From an uncultured Bacteroidales bacterium (GTDB lineage: Bacteria; Bacteroidota; Bacteroidia; Bacteroidales; Paludibacteraceae), in contig CAKVBV010000087.1 of the NCBI GenBank assembly GCA_934725535.1, positions 1 through 7,508 of the forward strand: 7,508 bases of DNA. Direction: 5' to 3'. Both the position numbers and the translations under genes were made by a program. Positions 5,213 to 7,508 of the stretch are shown in pieces; the stretch's first letter is position 1, and the number at the start of each line of letters is the position of its first letter. Under the pieces are notes generated by a model. That model was given only the letters and a program-made list of their open reading frames with translations. It ran no database searches and was not told the DNA's origin.

Positions 5213-7402
5213 TTATAGAGATACCTCTTGCCCGAGCAGATTGTATAGTCTGCCGTTCTCTATGATAAGAACTTGCCCGTTATGGAATACTTTACGGGGA
5301 GTGGCATCAGGCGTAGTTGCTATATTCTCCACATCGGTAGAGGAGGAGGAGAACTGTGCTGTCAAGGTGATGTCCTCCGATGCGGCAAAGGTATATGGGT
5401 TATCGGTCTTGCCGTTGCTCCAGCGGGTGAACACATAGCCGCTATTGGGTGTAGCAGTGAGCGTCACGCTCTCCCCCTCGAAGTATGTGCCGCTGCCCGT
5501 GACGATACCATACTGCGGGTCGCAGGTGGCAGTAACCGTATAGGTGGTCAGTTCGCTCAAAGAGCAGATGTTCTGCCGTCCCCAGTACTCGTGCACGCGG
5601 TACTTGTTCACACACGCTGCCAACACATAGATAGGCACACGGCTGTTCATACCCGCAAAGGTGTTCTCACTGATAGTAGGCACACGCTGTGTCTTGCATA
5701 CTATTTGATAAACACGAGGTGTATTCAGAAAGACACTATCGCCCATAGTATCAATGTTTTCGCCCATGATTACTACCTCTAAGTTCTCATCGCCCGACAG
5801 GGCTTTGTCACCAATGTGGGTAATGCTGTTGGGCAAGGTGATATTGGTCAGACGGGATAAGCCTGTGAGACAGTAAGCCCCGATAGAGGTGATACCTTCG
5901 GCAATGCTCACCTGCTGTATAGAGTCCCTGAACAACCGCCATGGAACATTGTCCCATGTGTAGTCGTACATCGTGCCCGTACCCGTAATACTCAATACCC
6001 CATTGGAATACTGCCACTGCGCTTCCTCACCGCATGCCAATCCTTTGGCGAAGTAAGCCTGTAGGTTGATACCACTATCAGGAATTGCTATTGTATGCGG
6101 GTTATCAATACTGCCGTCACTCCAGAATGCAAAAGGAGCAGTTGAAGAGGGGTATGCTTGTACTACTAAGGAATCACCACAATCCATCAACGAATCCACA
6201 GGCAAGGATTCTGTATATCCTAAGGTCGTGTCCGCACTGCTTACAGAAACCGGTAATTTGTAGGTATTGTATTTATCAGAAGAGAAACCTCCCCACTGTA
6301 TTGATTGATAATCATCCAGATAGCACTTAATAACAACAACGGATTGCGGGGACGTATAGTAAAAAGCATATTCGCCAAGTTTTGGTGGAGCAGGAGCAAG
6401 AACAATTAACTGATTCATTTTGTTGCAATTTGCAAAGGCTTTCTCTCCTATACTCGTTACGCTATTGGGAATAGTGATAGAGGAAAGACTACTGCAACCA
6501 GAGAAAGCACTACTTCCAATACTTGTCACACTATTGGGGATAACAATAGATTTGAGACCTGTGCAATTATAGAAAGTTCCTGCTTCAATACTTGTTATTC
6601 CATTTGGCATGGTGATAGATGTAATGTCCGCGCATTTAGAGAAAGCCCAACTTCTGATATTCGTTACACTATTAGGGATGACTATTTCGCCTTTTGCACA
6701 GGGGGTACAATCCCATAAATATGTTTTAGTAGTATCACTATACACAAGATACTCATCTATATAACCATTTAGATTAGCAGCACCCCAAGGAGCCCCTGTG
6801 GCATTACCATTATATATAACATTAAATACCCCGTAAAAAGCATCCTCACCTATATACCATACGCTATTAGGGACTATCAAAGAGGTAAAACCTGTGCAGC
6901 GATAGAAAGCCCGACTGCCAATACTCGTTACACTATTAGGGATAGTGATAGAAGTAAGACCTGTACAATCAGAGAAAGCACTACTTCCAATACTTGTTAC
7001 ACTTTCGGGGATAGTGATAGAGGTAAGACCTGTGCAATGGGAGAACGCACAATATTCAATACTTGTTACACTATTTGGGATAGTGATAGAAGTAAGACCT
7101 TTGCAATATGAGAAAGCCCACTTTCCAATACTTGTAACACTATTAGGGATTGTGATAGAGGTCATACCTGAACAACCCAAGAAAGCACGCTCTCCAATAC
7201 TCGTTACACTATAGGGAATAGTGATAGAGGTAAGATCGGTGCAATAGTAGAAAGCATATTCTCCAATACCCGTTACACCATAATTGGTACTATCGTAGGT
7301 GACAACTGCTGGGATAGTGGTAGAGGTTAATCCAGTATAATTATCAGAACCACATGTTACTTCTACTGTTTTATCACTACTACTTGTGATATTATAATAC
7401 AA
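5213..7402 (-). CDS. BspA-like leucine-rich-repeat surface protein (start unresolved)
   Basis: Predicted cell-surface or secreted protein of the BspA family, whose characterised members bind host proteins or other cells; the ligand here is unknown. Coordinates use the TTG at 7402 as the minimal start (729 residues), but the frame stays open to the right edge at 7507. The codons just upstream read FAYDFKYGD before LYYNI, which resembles the signal-cleavage site and mature N-terminus of Bacteroidales relatives, so TTG is unlikely to be the real start. About eleven 23-residue LRR_5 repeats (consensus SVTSIGxxAFxxCTGLTSITIPN) span residues 42-336, interrupted by a non-repeat island near 195-240. 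An InlB-B-like domain (about 385-455), a second short LRR block (about 500-570) and another InlB-B-like domain (about 620-685, with GYVFTRWSNG) follow. The last 30 residues (VFHNGQVLIIENGRLYNLLGQ) resemble the short conserved tail of Bacteroidales surface proteins, perhaps a sorting signal. Nothing shows whether it is expressed. Confidence 0.85.
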   Translation of the reverse strand: MYYNITSSSDKTVEVTCGSDNYTGLTSTTIPAVVTYDSTNYGVTGIGEYAFYYCTDLTSITIPYSVTSIGERAFLGCSGMTSITIPNSVTSIGKWAFSYCKGLTSITIPNSVTSIEYCAFSHCTGLTSITIPESVTSIGSSAFSDCTGLTSITIPNSVTSIGSRAFYRCTGFTSLIVPNSVWYIGEDAFYGVFNVIYNGNATGAPWGAANLNGYIDEYLVYSDTTKTYLWDCTPCAKGEIVIPNSVTNIRSWAFSKCADITSITMPNGITSIEAGTFYNCTGLKSIVIPNSVTSIGSSAFSGCSSLSSITIPNSVTSIGEKAFANCNKMNQLIVLAPAPPKLGEYAFYYTSPQSVVVIKCYLDDYQSIQWGGFSSDKYNTYKLPVSVSSADTTLGYTESLPVDSLMDCGDSLVVQAYPSSTAPFAFWSDGSIDNPHTIAIPDSGINLQAYFAKGLACGEEAQWQYSNGVLSITGTGTMYDYTWDNVPWRLFRDSIQQVSIAEGITSIGAYCLTGLSRLTNITLPNSITHIGDKALSGDENLEVVIMGENIDTMGDSVFLNTPRVYQIVCKTQRVPTISENTFAGMNSRVPIYVLAACVNKYRVHEYWGRQNICSLSELTTYTVTATCDPQYGIVTGSGTYFEGESVTLTATPNSGYVFTRWSNGKTDNPYTFAASEDITLTAQFSSSSTDVENIATTPDATPRKVFHNGQVLIIENGRLYNLLGQEVSL
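6858..7272 (-). repeat. 69-bp in-frame tandem repeats encoding LRR units
   Basis: The block containing GTTACACTATTAGGGAT (+ strand) recurs at exactly 69-base steps: its G lies at 6927, 6996, 7065, 7134, 7203 and 7272. Each unit encodes one 23-residue LRR. Similarity at DNA level is high, with shared stretches such as GATAGTGATAGAGGTAAGACCTGTGCAAT, which indicates recent duplication or ongoing homogenisation. More diverged units of the same kind occur at about 6440-6690. Confidence 0.85.
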
Positions 7403-7434
7403 GTCGCCATACTTGAAATCATACGCAAAGAGAT

Positions 7435-7471
7435 GAGGCTGTCTAACAAGTATCGTTTGGCAGTCTCTTTT
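7435..7471 (+). terminator. Terminator-like hairpin at the 5' end of the BspA-like gene
   Basis: GAGGCTGTC (7435-7443) pairs with GGCAGTCTC (7459-7467) over nine positions including two G-U pairs. After one T-T mismatch, AAC (7445-7447) pairs with GTT (7455-7457), and the right arm is followed by TTTT (7468-7471). Read on the + strand it is a good intrinsic terminator; read on the - strand the trailing sequence is ATCTCTTT, a weaker fit. No + strand gene lies directly upstream. On the - strand it occupies the place where a signal-peptide coding sequence would be expected. Confidence 0.55.
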
Positions 7472-7508
7472 CTGTAGAGTATGGTTGTGTGTAAAATATA
7501 AAAGTTGT

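Noticed and set aside
5083..5265. A 60-codon open frame on the + strand in the folC/BspA-like intergenic region
   Set aside because: It crosses the inverted repeats and the end of the BspA-like gene, and shows no domain or coding bias.
6945..7214. An open frame on the + strand with a repeating translation (VIEVRPVQ units)
   Set aside because: It is the antisense reading of the 69-bp LRR repeats; its periodicity is fully explained by them.
6858..7272. A regular repeat array that could suggest a CRISPR
   Set aside because: The units are 69 bp, contiguous, in frame and encode LRRs; there are no unique spacers.

Overview
The window looks like chromosomal DNA from a Bacteroidota species, most likely in the order Bacteroidales. 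The grounds are the IF-2 and FolC sequence style, start codons without Shine-Dalgarno sequences, and a BspA-like leucine-rich-repeat surface protein with Bacteroidales-type N- and C-termini. The family-level assignment is open.

Layout. (1) 2-1396, + strand: the 3' two-thirds of infB (translation initiation factor IF-2), cut by the left window edge and closed by a clear intrinsic terminator. (2) 1397-1902: a gene-free gap of about 500 bp full of short repeats. It holds an 11-bp triple repeat, a GC-rich palindrome that recurs near 5.17 kb, a second small hairpin, two copies of an AT-rich palindrome spaced 44 bp apart, and a 22-bp direct repeat just before the next gene. (3) 1903-4923, + strand: a two-gene unit with a 6-nt gap, namely a Na+/phosphate cotransporter fused to a PhoU domain, then folC. 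(4) 4924-5212: a convergent intergenic region with an unusually long imperfect inverted repeat (4988-5119) enclosing a terminator-like core, followed by the second copy of the GC-rich palindrome. (5) 5213 to the right edge, - strand: a BspA-like protein of at least 729 residues built from 23-residue LRR_5 repeats, with two InlB-B-like repeat domains and a short C-terminal tail.

The first three genes are ordinary housekeeping or transport genes: translation, phosphate uptake with its PhoU-type regulatory domain, and folate polyglutamylation. Nothing suggests they form one pathway. The accessory part is the BspA-like gene. Its LRR half is AT-rich and built from exact 69-bp DNA repeats, while its 3' part is GC-rich like the neighbouring genes. 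No ATG start or signal peptide is visible for it: the frame runs into a terminator-like hairpin immediately upstream of the expected mature N-terminus. I see no RNA gene, CRISPR array, insertion sequence or phage gene, and no convincing new multi-gene system. The points most worth a second look are the missing 5' end of the BspA-like gene, the long intergenic dyad, and the dispersed palindrome.
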